Origin: Paenibacillus herberti
Lineage (GTDB): Bacteria > Bacillota > Bacilli > Paenibacillales > Paenibacillaceae
DNA length: 64,000 nucleotides
Assembly: GCF_002233675.1 (NCBI RefSeq)
Contig: NZ_NMUQ01000001.1
Coordinates: 1,253,212-1,317,211 of the forward strand
Reading direction: 5' to 3'
Every line of letters starts with the position of its first letter. Positions within the stretch are counted from its first letter, which is position 1. Below the pieces are notes generated by a model. It had not been told where the DNA came from, did not search any database, and saw nothing but the letters and a program-made list of their open reading frames with translations. The translations under genes were made by a program, and so were the position numbers. Of the stretch, positions 8,586 to 17,326 are shown piece after piece.

Positions 8586-9755
8586 CTATGCTTTGCCGCC
8601 CTTTTCCTCCGTATAAAACTTCCCTTTAAAATTCCCAGTCGTTCTAAGAAATACCTTGACCTTCAACGAAGCAATCGAGCTTTCATCAAGGAAAAAAGAG
8701 CTGTTGCTCGTAAGCTCCCGAAAAATCCGTGGATACCGGCGATAAAGCTCAAGCTGCAGCCGGTAGCAGTCGGTATGCTTGGAGAGGGCAGACTTATACG
8801 TGTTCATGACTTCTTGCTCAATGACGGAAGCAGCCATCGTCTGAAGCTCTTGGACGGACTTCTGCTGGATCAACTCTCCTAAATAACCGCCAGTCTTGAT
8901 GGTGATGTCATAACGGGGAACACCTCGCTCCATACGTAGCTTGATGTTGAACTTTGGGTGTCCTAGCATTAGAACGGCAGCTGACTTTCCGTTTGCAATC
9001 AATTGAACCGGTGTTACATCAAGTTTGCTGTCACGCCAGCGCATTCCTTTTAGAGGCAACATATGCATATGACTCTGGAGATCATATCCGTTGAAAAAGT
9101 AGGCTCCTCGAATGATGAACATAGGTTTAATTGTTTTATCTTCATACCAGGTGTCGCGGTTAATGCCGATTTCCGGGAGCATGCCTGAGCCACCCGGCTC
9201 ATTCAGGTAAGCATAAGCTTCATTGGCGTTCATAGGCAGAATATAAGCTTTTTGGGTATTCATTTGCACGGCGGTAAAAATCATCGTATCAAGCGGCGAC
9301 AGGTTGAAAAGCGATTTTTGGATTAGAATATCCTCAAGCTTCTCTTCCGTGCCGTAAAACAAAACGGTATATCTGGCTTGACTGTCTCGAATCAGCGCAG
9401 AGTTCAAGCCTGCTAAGCCCTGTCTCATCACGTTTTTCGTGACTACGACGGCTTTGACATGTCCCCAAAATAGCCTCGATTGAGCGGTCGCATTAGTTTC
9501 AGCGATTGCTCCAGATATCGTTTCACCTTGGCCTCGACCAATCCAAATAGGGACCGCTTTGCCGAGTTCAACTGCTTCGCTCCGAGCAACGTTCGAAAAA
9601 TTTAAAACCTGTACATAAGCCTGGTACAAGCCATCTTGATAATCCAGGCCAATCGCGGTAACGTATGCCATCGACTGGACGTCCCTTGAGTTGGCACAAC
9701 CCTGGATGGAGACATAAGTTAGAACTACAACAACGAGCATCAGCAGTCTTTTCAA
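8586..9755 (-). CDS. Spore germination lipoprotein, Ger(x)C family
   Basis: 389 residues. The C subunit of GerA-type germinant receptors is a lipoprotein on the outer face of the spore inner membrane. The N-terminus is a lipoprotein signal with Cys20 in S-I-Q-G-C-A-N; the mature part has the usual Ger(x)C three-domain length and ends in the helical C-terminal region. Start is TTG at 9755, with GGAGGGG seven bases upstream; its last base pair overlaps the stop of the A subunit gene (TTGA), so the two are translationally coupled. It is the last gene of the operon driven from about 12540. Confidence 0.92.
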   Translation of the reverse strand: MKRLLMLVVVVLTYVSIQGCANSRDVQSMAYVTAIGLDYQDGLYQAYVQVLNFSNVARSEAVELGKAVPIWIGRGQGETISGAIAETNATAQSRLFWGHVKAVVVTKNVMRQGLAGLNSALIRDSQARYTVLFYGTEEKLEDILIQKSLFNLSPLDTMIFTAVQMNTQKAYILPMNANEAYAYLNEPGGSGMLPEIGINRDTWYEDKTIKPMFIIRGAYFFNGYDLQSHMHMLPLKGMRWRDSKLDVTPVQLIANGKSAAVLMLGHPKFNIKLRMERGVPRYDITIKTGGYLGELIQQKSVQELQTMAASVIEQEVMNTYKSALSKHTDCYRLQLELYRRYPRIFRELTSNSSFFLDESSIASLKVKVFLRTTGNFKGKFYTEEKGGKA

Positions 9756-11422
9756 GAATTGTCCCCTCCATCTTTATGGTCTTTGTCCTTATTCGGGCCA
9801 ACGGTGCTTGAGGGGCGCCGACTCAGATAAGCCCATGGCACGCGGAGGTACGATGCCAGCACATCCTTAGGTAAAAGGGGGGACAACGGAGTTAAATAGC
9901 TGACACCGAACGATTGCAGTCTTGACATATAGGCGACGAGTAACACCATTCCTAGAATGACCCCGTACAGGCCGAAGAAGGAGGCGGCTAAAAAGAAAAA
10001 GAATCGAAAAATACTTACGACCGTGCTCAGCACCTGATTGACGAGTGTAACGCCTGAAACCGCAGTAATCGCTCCAACGACGACCACGGATGGGGAGACA
10101 AGACCTGCGCGGATCGCCGCGTCCCCGATAATGAGACCGCCGATTGAAGTCAGCGTCTGGCCGATCGGGTTCGGCAAGCGAACCCCGGCTTCTTTGAAAA
10201 TTTCTAAGAGCAGAAGCAGGAGCAGCATTTCCATTTGTGCCGAAAAAGGAATTCCTAGTCGGGAAATGGATATAGTGGCCATCAATCGGAACGGAATCTG
10301 ATCTTGATGGAAGGCCATTAGAGCAATCCATATCGCCGGCAGAAAGATCGACAGAAACAAGCTTATAATGCGGATCATCCTAGCGAATGACACATAAGAG
10401 AAATTGAAATGGACATCCTCCGGCGATTTCATAATAAAAGAGAGGGAGGCTGGAGCGATGATAACCATTGGATTGCCGTCTACAATAAGGGTAAAACGTC
10501 CTGCTAGCAGGCTGGAAATGACAAAGTCCGGTCTTCCAGTGAAATCGACGAGAGGCAGTATTTTGAATCGGCTTTGAAGAAGCAGTGACTCTAGCTGATT
10601 CACCGAATAGAGACCATCAATATCGATCTCATTCATTCTCCTGCGAACAGTTTCCAGCGGCTTCGGATCAGCAATATCTTCAATGTAAAGCAACGAAACG
10701 CGAGTGCGCGTCCGTTTGCCAACAGTGAAGTTCTCGATATGCAGCGAGCTTGTGCGCATCCGTTTGCGAACAAGGGCAATATTCGTATCAATGTCCTCAA
10801 TAAAACAGTCGCGAGGACCATTAATCGAGATTTCTGTACTGGACTCATTGGGTGTCCGCCTAGGTGGATTGCATATATTAAGGGTAGCAAGCAGCCCGTC
10901 CTGCACGAAAAAGAGAAGCAAGATACCGGAATAAATGCTTTCTTCCAGCTCCACTTGGGAAGGATTGCGCGGAAAGCCCTCTATCGTCAGCGAGTCGGAT
11001 AGACTGAGCAGTGGACGGGAAAAGCTGCCGCGCTGCTCGAAATGACTAGCCAGCTCGGGTAGAACAAGTCGGTTAATCATCATCGTGTCGCATAGACCGA
11101 CGGCATAGATGAGTACAACTTCTTTTTCGCCTTCCATGCCGAAAAAAGAACTTTTGACGACTACATCAGCCGAATGTTGGAACAGCTTCAGCAGCTCTTG
11201 GCGCGTCCAAGTTTTAGCTTGTCCCTCCAGCGGAACTGGTTGGTCCTGCTGTTTGCCCGGGCTGCGCGCTGGCTTCTTCTCCTGATCCTCCTGAGTTGCC
11301 TGCAACTGAGGCCTCGGCGGATCTTCCGTTTGTTTCGTCTTGGTTGTCTCTGTTGTCTGCTCGGTTGGTGGACTTTCTTTGCGACTGTTGACTTGGCCCA
11401 CCTGCGGATTGTTGCCCTTCAT
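9752..11422 (-). CDS. Spore germination receptor A subunit (GerA/SpoVAF-type)
   Basis: 556 residues. A hydrophilic, Gln/Thr/Pro-rich N-terminal tail (about residues 1-70) precedes the soluble GerA N-domain, and four or five membrane helices follow from about residue 335. Conserved family stretches include G-R-F-T-L-I-V-D-G-N-P near 320 and P-N-P-I-G-Q-T-L-T-S-I-G-G in the membrane part. GGAGGAGG eight bases before the ATG at 11422 firmly fixes the start, which lies inside the coding region of the upstream permease gene (209-bp overlap in another frame). Germinant specificity cannot be read from the sequence. Confidence 0.93.
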   Translation of the reverse strand: MKGNNPQVGQVNSRKESPPTEQTTETTKTKQTEDPPRPQLQATQEDQEKKPARSPGKQQDQPVPLEGQAKTWTRQELLKLFQHSADVVVKSSFFGMEGEKEVVLIYAVGLCDTMMINRLVLPELASHFEQRGSFSRPLLSLSDSLTIEGFPRNPSQVELEESIYSGILLLFFVQDGLLATLNICNPPRRTPNESSTEISINGPRDCFIEDIDTNIALVRKRMRTSSLHIENFTVGKRTRTRVSLLYIEDIADPKPLETVRRRMNEIDIDGLYSVNQLESLLLQSRFKILPLVDFTGRPDFVISSLLAGRFTLIVDGNPMVIIAPASLSFIMKSPEDVHFNFSYVSFARMIRIISLFLSIFLPAIWIALMAFHQDQIPFRLMATISISRLGIPFSAQMEMLLLLLLLEIFKEAGVRLPNPIGQTLTSIGGLIIGDAAIRAGLVSPSVVVVGAITAVSGVTLVNQVLSTVVSIFRFFFFLAASFFGLYGVILGMVLLVAYMSRLQSFGVSYLTPLSPLLPKDVLASYLRVPWAYLSRRPSSTVGPNKDKDHKDGGDNS

Positions 11423-12506
11423 GCTGGATCCTCCTCCCCGGTTTGATGGCGATGGCTACCCCGAACCAAACGAGGGACAGCGGCAAAATAGCGGCCAAAA
11501 CAGCGGGCATGTAGTAACGGTACATCAGCACGTAAATCTCATACTCATTCACAGGAAGCAGAGTAGCGATGCCGAAGCAAACTAGCAGAGCCAGGATGAA
11601 CAGCTTGCGCTGCTTCATGGTGCGGAACGGGAAGTTGTCAGAGAGAATGATGACGGCTAGCGTCACCCGAATTGAAGCACCAGAGAGCCATTGGAAAATT
11701 GAGAAAAAATCAAGATGCTCAATATATTGCCCGATCCGCAGCAGTCTCCACTGCTCATAGGGCGAAGTCATCTGATTGGCTGCTTCCAGCGGGCCAAACT
11801 CCGTAATGGCTCCAATAATGGGACCACACATAATAATGACGGAGAAGAGTGAGTAAGAGAACATATGCCAGGCTTTGATTGATCCGCGGATGTGATGCTG
11901 TAGCATAATAATAATAATCAGCTCGGAATAGGCAGCGCCTGCGTAGATCATTCCTTGCAGGACGGGTCCCCAGCCATGCTCCAAGATTGGACGCAGTAAA
12001 GTCATGTCCTTGATCGGGCTATTGGAAGCTCCGACGAGAATACCGAGGGCAATAACAATCGGCAATAACACGCCAGAGGCAATAGCGACCGCTCTTAATC
12101 CAGACCAGGCGAGAAAAAGGCAAATGAGCAGCAGCAATAGACCTAATTGAAGCGAATTGCTTGCCGGCAAATAGTTGGTAATATGCCAGCTGACCGTTTG
12201 AGCAACGGTCTCCATGGCTGTCAAAAAAAGCAGCAGCAAGACGGGGGCGACAAGCAGCCAGGATAGTACCGGGTGGGTATGCTCGGCCAGCCATTCCCGC
12301 CAATGCTGCTGTCCGCTGCGCTTCATAATGCTCCAGATCATCATGCTCCAGCCGATAAAAAAGATTCCTGCTGTCAGGGCTGTAATCCAGGCATCCCTTC
12401 CCGAGGCATCCAGAAGCATCGGATTGACGATGACATGGCATGCGAGCCCATTGGACAGCATGAGGATCAGGAAAGTTTGGAACACATTCATGACTCTGCC
12501 ATTCAA
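11214..12506 (-). CDS. Spore germination permease, GerAB/endospore germination permease family
   Basis: About 430 residues with ten membrane helices related to amino-acid permeases; this B subunit binds the germinant in GerA-type receptors. The SigG promoter match ends so close to the ATG at 12533 that this codon would be leaderless. I therefore prefer TTG at 12506, which has GGGTGA seven bases upstream; ATG at 12491 is the other option. After the last helix (around I-A-I-K-P-G-R-R) a 70-residue Ser/Gly/Gln-rich tail follows, which is unusual for this family and is read from the same DNA as the start of the A subunit. Gene order B-A-C differs from the classical A-B-C. Confidence 0.88.
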   Translation of the reverse strand: MNGRVMNVFQTFLILMLSNGLACHVIVNPMLLDASGRDAWITALTAGIFFIGWSMMIWSIMKRSGQQHWREWLAEHTHPVLSWLLVAPVLLLLFLTAMETVAQTVSWHITNYLPASNSLQLGLLLLLICLFLAWSGLRAVAIASGVLLPIVIALGILVGASNSPIKDMTLLRPILEHGWGPVLQGMIYAGAAYSELIIIIMLQHHIRGSIKAWHMFSYSLFSVIIMCGPIIGAITEFGPLEAANQMTSPYEQWRLLRIGQYIEHLDFFSIFQWLSGASIRVTLAVIILSDNFPFRTMKQRKLFILALLVCFGIATLLPVNEYEIYVLMYRYYMPAVLAAILPLSLVWFGVAIAIKPGRRIQHEGQQSAGGPSQQSQRKSTNRADNRDNQDETNGRSAEASVAGNSGGSGEEASAQPGQTAGPTSSAGGTS

Positions 12507-12540
12507 TGAACAATCACCCACTTTCTGAATCATGCGGGTT

Positions 12541-12570
12541 TAGTATGGGCGTACCCATTTTTTTCTATTC
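12541..12570 (-). promoter_or_regulatory. SigG-type forespore promoter of the germination operon
   Basis: On the minus strand GAATA (12570-12566) and CATACTA (12547-12541) are separated by exactly 18 bases. This matches the B. subtilis SigG consensus (GHATR, 18 bases, CATxHTA) at every specified position. It sits directly in front of the three-gene germination operon, whose homologues are known to be transcribed in the forespore. Confidence 0.8.
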
Positions 12571-12689
12571 GAGAGATTGGTGGATGGGGTGGTCAAGCTT
12601 GTCTCAGAGGCAGTATAGAAGCGTCTTGTCCCACTGAGACAGCCGATTGTGTTATAGTGGTAGCATAGTTGAAGCAGGAGGACCTCATT

Positions 12690-13625
12690 ATGCATAAGAA
12701 CAAAACGAACTACTCGAAACCTAAAGTCAATCGTCCCAACATCAGCCAGTATACCGTCAAAGAGCCGACGGAGCTGCTGCTTTTTTTATTACATAAACAT
12801 TCCAAGCTCGGTCGGAACTCCGTTAAAGCTTTATTAGCTCGCGGACAAGTAAGTGTCAATGACCGGGTCGTGACGGAATACAATTGTCCCCTTGAGCCTG
12901 GACAAACGGTAACCATCCGCAAGGACAAGGTTGTTGAAGAGCCGCCGATCGTGGGGTTAACTATCCTGCATGAGGATGAAGATATCATCGTTATTCAGAA
13001 GGAAGCTGGTTTACTGTCGATCGCTTCTCCCAAAGAGAATGAAATGACAGCCTACCGGCAGCTAACGGCTCATGTTCGAATTAAAGATCCTGGAAGCAGG
13101 ATTTTTGTCGTTCATCGTCTGGATCGCGATACTTCCGGTGTAATGATGTTCGCCAAGAGCGAGCGGGTTCAGCAATTGCTTCAAAACTCCTGGCAGGACA
13201 CCGTTAAGGAGCGGACATACGTTGCGTTGGTTGAAGGAAAGGTTAAAAAAGCGGAAGGTACCATTTCTTCTTGGTTGAAAGAAACCAGCACACTAAAAAT
13301 GTATTCCAGTCATCACCCTAATGACGGCCTCCACGCTGTGACCCATTACAAAACCATTCAATCCAATAGTAACTTTACCTTACTGGGCGTTGAGCTCGAA
13401 ACAGGTCGCAAAAATCAAATCCGCGTCCACATGCAAGACTTGGGGCATCCCATTGTTGGGGATAAAAAATATGGTTCGAAGTCCAATGTAATTAGACGAA
13501 TGGGGCTCCACGCTCGAGTGTTAGCTTTTATGCATCCGGCCAACGGTGAACTCTTGCGTTTCGAATCAGACATCCCAAAGTCGTTTCTTAGCCCGTTTAG
13601 ACCGCCTTCTCCTAGATCAAATTAA
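12690..13625 (+). CDS. RluA-family pseudouridine synthase
   Basis: Isomerises uridine to pseudouridine in rRNA or tRNA. From the ATG at 12690 (GGAGG seven bases upstream) the protein has 311 residues: an S4 RNA-binding domain at about 27-85 and the synthase domain from about 90. The catalytic motif H-R-L-D-R-D-T-S-G is at 142-150, with Asp145 as the nucleophile, and G-R-K-N-Q-I-R-V-H is present near 245. Length is normal. An inverted GTCTCAG/CTGAGAC pair lies at 12601-12641 in the leader. Which RNA position is modified cannot be told. The stop codon overlaps the end of a small converging frame. Confidence 0.92.
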   Translation: MHKNKTNYSKPKVNRPNISQYTVKEPTELLLFLLHKHSKLGRNSVKALLARGQVSVNDRVVTEYNCPLEPGQTVTIRKDKVVEEPPIVGLTILHEDEDIIVIQKEAGLLSIASPKENEMTAYRQLTAHVRIKDPGSRIFVVHRLDRDTSGVMMFAKSERVQQLLQNSWQDTVKERTYVALVEGKVKKAEGTISSWLKETSTLKMYSSHHPNDGLHAVTHYKTIQSNSNFTLLGVELETGRKNQIRVHMQDLGHPIVGDKKYGSKSNVIRRMGLHARVLAFMHPANGELLRFESDIPKSFLSPFRPPSPRSN

Positions 13626-13791
13626 TGTTGTCGAGGAGCCATATTTCTTGCAGTCTGCAACCTGATATGTTCCTGTACGGCATCCTCGTACATCATACGA
13701 CCCATCGTGTACAAGACATGAGGATGCCCCTATTCAGTACATTTCGCTTTCTGTCGATCTGATCAAGAGTCTCGCTGATCCTCGGTGGCAT
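13622..13791 (-). pseudogene. Small orphan gene apparently split by a one-base frameshift
   Basis: On the minus strand an ATG at 13791 with a GAGGTAGGTG ribosome site opens a frame beginning MPPRISETLDQIDRKRN that stops after 32 codons. If one G is added to the GGGG run at 13727-13730, the frame continues as H-P-H-V-L-Y-T-M-G-R-M-M-Y-E-D-A-V-Q-E-H to a stop at 13622, giving a coherent 56-residue basic helical protein. The stop overlaps the stop of the pseudouridine synthase gene. Either the gene is a recent null, the base is a sequencing error, or decoding involves a slip. No family recognised. Confidence 0.5.
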
Positions 13792-13815
13792 ATTCACCTA
13801 CCTCGGATAAAAAGA

Positions 13816-13856
13816 AAGCGACAGTCCGCATATTTTATGCGATGATTGTCGCTTCC
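13816..13856. other. hairpin between small frame and orphan gene
   Basis: AAGCGACA...TGTCGCTT encloses an inner CGCATA-TTT-TATGCG stem. No T-run follows on the plus strand, so it is not a clear terminator. Its role is unknown. Confidence 0.4.
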
Positions 13857-13858
13857 TA

Positions 13859-14200
13859 ATGGTTAGGAAAATAATTTTAATAATGTCTGAAATATCTGCT
13901 AAAACAAGTACATATCTGAGCAAGCACTATAAAGGGAAACGTTTTGTCTTTTATTTATGGGTCGATTATTTAGTTCCAGCGATAAGAATTTCGATAGTTT
14001 CCTACTATGAAAAGTTGGAACTGCCTTTTGGATGTAACTTGAACAAGGTTGACGACTTGAAGGAAGTCATATCCCAATTCAAGAATAAAGCGCTTTTGAA
14101 TGGAATTTCTGCAGAAAGATTATTGAGGGAGAGCAGTGACGAGAATGAGGAAACAGCTAACTTTATACTGACGGTATACTCGAAAATAATCAGTTGTTAA
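13859..14200 (+). CDS. Orphan AT-rich hypothetical protein
   Basis: 113 residues if the ATG at 13859 is used; an in-frame ATG at 13883 is an alternative. Neither has a convincing ribosome site, so the frame could be the 3' part of a longer lost gene. The protein is soluble, with Lys/Ile/Ser-rich composition. Base composition here is visibly more AT-rich than in flanking genes, as is the next gene. Small orphan genes in such islands are often toxin-immunity proteins, but nothing here proves that. No family recognised. Confidence 0.45.
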   Translation: MVRKIILIMSEISAKTSTYLSKHYKGKRFVFYLWVDYLVPAIRISIVSYYEKLELPFGCNLNKVDDLKEVISQFKNKALLNGISAERLLRESSDENEETANFILTVYSKIISC

Positions 14201-14256
14201 AGAAGGTGTGATTCGAAATTTGATGAAAATAAGTGCTGGCGCGGGAGTGAAGCAAT

Positions 14257-14697
14257 TTGAGAACATGGAAATACTCAACGACCGATGAATACTTTGATTT
14301 CTTAGATTTTCATGACGCTCTAGTAGAGAAAATCCAAGTAATGGAGAACCAAATAGTTGTAGACATAGAATCAATAAACATACTGGCAAATCATCCGCTC
14401 AACCCTCATGCTGTCGCTAAGAATACAGATAATTGCAAATTGATTTTTGTAAATCCAATGTCCAGCGAAGCAACTTTGTTCCTCGAAGATAAGTTTCCAA
14501 AAAAAATTAATTGCACTGAGTTTAAAGAACTAGAGATTCTCAAATTTACTCAAAGTGAACAAGATGATGGTGTTATGTACGAAATATTCGGTTCAGATAA
14601 TGATTTTTGTCTGTGGAAGGTAAAAGCAAAGAGTCTGGTTCTTTATTGGAATGAGTTTGTTGGAGATGCTTGGTTTGTAGACTGGGGCAAAGAATGA
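14257..14697 (+). CDS. Hypothetical small acidic protein, immunity-protein-like context
   Basis: 146 residues from a TTG start with GGAGTG eight bases upstream. It is soluble, acidic and rich in aromatic residues, with an opening Y-F-D-F-L-D-F-H-D-A-L-V-E-K-I and a closing W-F-V-D-W-G-K-E. The F-H-D-A/S opening is reminiscent of some polymorphic-toxin immunity proteins, but I cannot name a family. With the preceding gene it forms an AT-rich pair between core-like genes, suggesting horizontal acquisition. No toxin gene is visible in the window. Confidence 0.6.
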   Translation: MRTWKYSTTDEYFDFLDFHDALVEKIQVMENQIVVDIESINILANHPLNPHAVAKNTDNCKLIFVNPMSSEATLFLEDKFPKKINCTEFKELEILKFTQSEQDDGVMYEIFGSDNDFCLWKVKAKSLVLYWNEFVGDAWFVDWGKE

Positions 14698-14775
14698 TAA
14701 TTTTAACTGTATTTTTCTTCAAGTATTAGCCCCCGGTTAAAGACGATCAGCAGGTGGACAGGAAAGGCAAAGTGC

Positions 14776-16161
14776 TCACGACTCTTGCATTTGCCCAGAT
14801 TCTCGGCAGCGCAGACTAATAAACACTAAACATAATGCAACTAGCGTGAGGATAATCCCAAGCAATCGGAATCCCTCGAAGCTGAATTTACCTCCCATTA
14901 CAATACCGATTAATAAGGAAGAGAGAATGGTTCCCAGGTACCTGGATGTGTTAAACAATCCGGATGTTATACCTATTATTTCTTTTGGCGAACTTTGGAA
15001 TAACAGGGCTTGCATACCTACACTGTTCAACCCGTTGCTAATGCCGAATGCAGCCAAAGCCAAACAGACGCTGATAACCGGTGAAGTTTGATCCAAAGTC
15101 ACGAGCCACACCGATCCAAATGTCATCAAAATTGCAGACAGCAGCAATGCTGATCGAGGTCCTGATTTATCGATCCAACGTCCTGCTATTGGAGCACTAA
15201 CGAGCGAACACAAGCCTAAGCTTAACATGAGAATTCCTGTTTGGAATTCGCTAACATGACGAACCATTTGCAAGTAGGACGGGAGCCCGAAAAAAAGGGA
15301 GTAAAAAAGTAAATTAACGAGCATGAATTCCACATTGGCCCAAGTCATCGCGGGATATTTGGCGAATGTGCGCAATGGAATAAAGGGTGACGTCGCTATT
15401 AATTCATGTCGTACGAAAGCACCCAGCGTTACAAGGCCGATCAGCCCGACAATGACATTTCCTAAAGAGATATGCCCTGATGATTTGGCTGAGAGTAATC
15501 CAAAGAGCAGAGCAACCAGCCCTACCGTGAAGAGCAGAATCCCAGTCGCATCAATCAATTCCAACCATTTACGAAAGGACATGTTGCGTGTTACGGTTGT
15601 TCGCGGCTCATCTTTAGGAATAGTCCTCCAAGCCAATAGAAAGCTAGCCACCACAAACGGAATATTAACGAAAAAGATCGCATGCCAATCCCACCAATGA
15701 ATCAAGATTCCACCGATAAAAGGTCCAACTGCAGCCGCTCCCGATAGAAAAATGGACAAAACAGACAGCGCAGTCGCTTGTTTCTCCATAATATGAATTC
15801 GAACAAGGGCCATTCCAACAACAACCATCATGCTTGTTCCGATGGATTGCACAATGCGAAAAACGATGAGCCATCCGAAGTTTGGTGATAATGGAGCTAA
15901 TAAGGATGTAATGAAGGATATAACAAGTCCGGTAAGAAATAGGTTTCTGCGCCCGAATAAATCACTGGCCTTTCCTAGGACAGGTTGGGCGATAGCACTG
16001 GCAATGTAAAAGGAGAAAACAATCCAAGAAACAGCTGTAAAGTCAAGCTGGAACACCTTTTGTAGGCTTGGAATAGCAACCGAAATCATCGAAGAATTTA
16101 ATGGGTTCAATAATATTCCTAGACCTACGGCAATCATTAACCACCTGCTGCGAATACTCAT
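14776..16161 (-). CDS. MFS drug exporter, DHA2 (EmrB/QacA) family, 14 TM
   Basis: 461 residues from the ATG at 16161, which has GGGGGGA seven bases upstream. Fourteen hydrophobic helices and the DHA2 signatures are visible: L-N-P-L-N-S-S-M-I-S-V-A-I-P in helix 1 (motif D1-like, with the usual Asp replaced by Asn) and G-K-A-S-D-L-F-G-R-R in motif A. It exports lipophilic compounds by proton antiport in this family. The divergent LysR gene at 16272 lies about 110 bp away and is the likely regulator. The specific substrate is unknown. Confidence 0.9.
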   Translation of the reverse strand: MSIRSRWLMIAVGLGILLNPLNSSMISVAIPSLQKVFQLDFTAVSWIVFSFYIASAIAQPVLGKASDLFGRRNLFLTGLVISFITSLLAPLSPNFGWLIVFRIVQSIGTSMMVVVGMALVRIHIMEKQATALSVLSIFLSGAAAVGPFIGGILIHWWDWHAIFFVNIPFVVASFLLAWRTIPKDEPRTTVTRNMSFRKWLELIDATGILLFTVGLVALLFGLLSAKSSGHISLGNVIVGLIGLVTLGAFVRHELIATSPFIPLRTFAKYPAMTWANVEFMLVNLLFYSLFFGLPSYLQMVRHVSEFQTGILMLSLGLCSLVSAPIAGRWIDKSGPRSALLLSAILMTFGSVWLVTLDQTSPVISVCLALAAFGISNGLNSVGMQALLFQSSPKEIIGITSGLFNTSRYLGTILSSLLIGIVMGGKFSFEGFRLLGIILTLVALCLVFISLRCRESGQMQES

Positions 16162-16271
16162 TTTTGTCCCCCCGAAGCGTATTAATCTCATCGTACTTGA
16201 AATCATTAATTCACTCCAACGCATTTAATGTTATGATCTCATTGACTTGAAGGAATGAACGGGGGCGCTGA

Positions 16272-17156
16272 ATGGAACTTCTTCAATTACACTATTTTCT
16301 CGCGGTAGCTCGTTTGGAGCATGTGACCGAAGCTGCACGAAATCTACATGTTACTCAATCGTCATTGAGCAAAACGATTCAACGCTTGGAGGAGGATCTA
16401 GGGGTCGCTTTATTCGATCGAGTAGGGCGGAAGCTGCGGTTGAATGAGTTCGGAAGCAGATTCCTTCACCGTGCAGAAAGGGCTTTGTTTGAATTGGAGC
16501 AGGGGAAGCAGGAGCTTAGTGATTTATCCAATCCGGAATATAGTAAACTCAAATTAGCGGTGACGACTGCAAGCACATTGCCCAATATCCTTCGAGAGTT
16601 TCGAAAAAAGCATCCCTATATTCATTTTCATGTGCAAATGTTGACAACGCAGGAGATGATTAAACTTCTAGATCGAGGAGAGGTTGATTTTTGCTTGTCC
16701 TCACCTCCTATAAAAGCAGATAACATCGAATGCCAAATCGTGTTTGTCGACCCAATCCTTGTAGCCGTTCCAAATGGGCATCGTCTGGCAGATCGAAGCA
16801 GCGTATCTTTGGCTGAGCTGAAGGATGAATCGTTTGTCGGTGTAAAGAGAGGTTACGGTACTCGAGATGTGGTTGACTCTATATGCAAATCGGTTGGATT
16901 TTTACCTACATACGTGTATGAGGGAGATGAACCCGCGAGGCTTACTGCTCTTGTGGAAGCCGGAATTGGCGTAGCCTTCATACCAAGCACGGCATGGAAT
17001 TCACGGGAAAATATTAAATATCTCAAAGTAGAGAATCACGAATTAGTTCGGGAGATAGCATTATTATGGAACACGAATAGATACATTTCACGGGCTGCTC
17101 TGGATTTTCGGGAGGTAGTAGAGGAGTATTTTGGAGCTTTGTCCAAACAGGCTTAA
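16272..17156 (+). CDS. LysR-family transcriptional regulator
   Basis: 294 residues. The HTH domain is at 1-60 (H-Y-F-L-A-V-A-R-L-E-H-V-T-E-A-A), the effector-binding domain at 90-290. It resembles the CynR/GltC branch with the aromatic-containing start. It is divergent from the DHA2 exporter at 14776-16161. The roughly 110-bp spacer has ATTAAT, 18 bases, ATTAAT and further AT-rich dyads that could be its operator. Likely role: substrate-responsive control of the exporter. Confidence 0.9.
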   Translation: MELLQLHYFLAVARLEHVTEAARNLHVTQSSLSKTIQRLEEDLGVALFDRVGRKLRLNEFGSRFLHRAERALFELEQGKQELSDLSNPEYSKLKLAVTTASTLPNILREFRKKHPYIHFHVQMLTTQEMIKLLDRGEVDFCLSSPPIKADNIECQIVFVDPILVAVPNGHRLADRSSVSLAELKDESFVGVKRGYGTRDVVDSICKSVGFLPTYVYEGDEPARLTALVEAGIGVAFIPSTAWNSRENIKYLKVENHELVREIALLWNTNRYISRAALDFREVVEEYFGALSKQA

Positions 17157-17326
17157 TGAAGAGTTGTAGGGAAGCGAGCTACTTAATGTACGTCTCAGTT
17201 CAACTTGTCCGCGAAGTGCTCACAATAGTGGGGCTCTTCGCGAACTTTTGCCATTAAGATTGTTGAAATAATTCTGTCCACCGAGTAACGTCGATAAGTG
17301 GAATTTTTCTTCGCTGTTGAGTAGAC

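Noticed and set aside
12019-12513. 164-codon minus-strand ORF overlapping the germination permease
   Set aside because: Frame-shifted shadow of the permease; it lacks hydrophobic helices and has no start signal.
12626-12658. promoter for the pseudouridine synthase from TTGTCC and TATAGT
   Set aside because: The spacing is 21 bases, too long for a standard SigA promoter.
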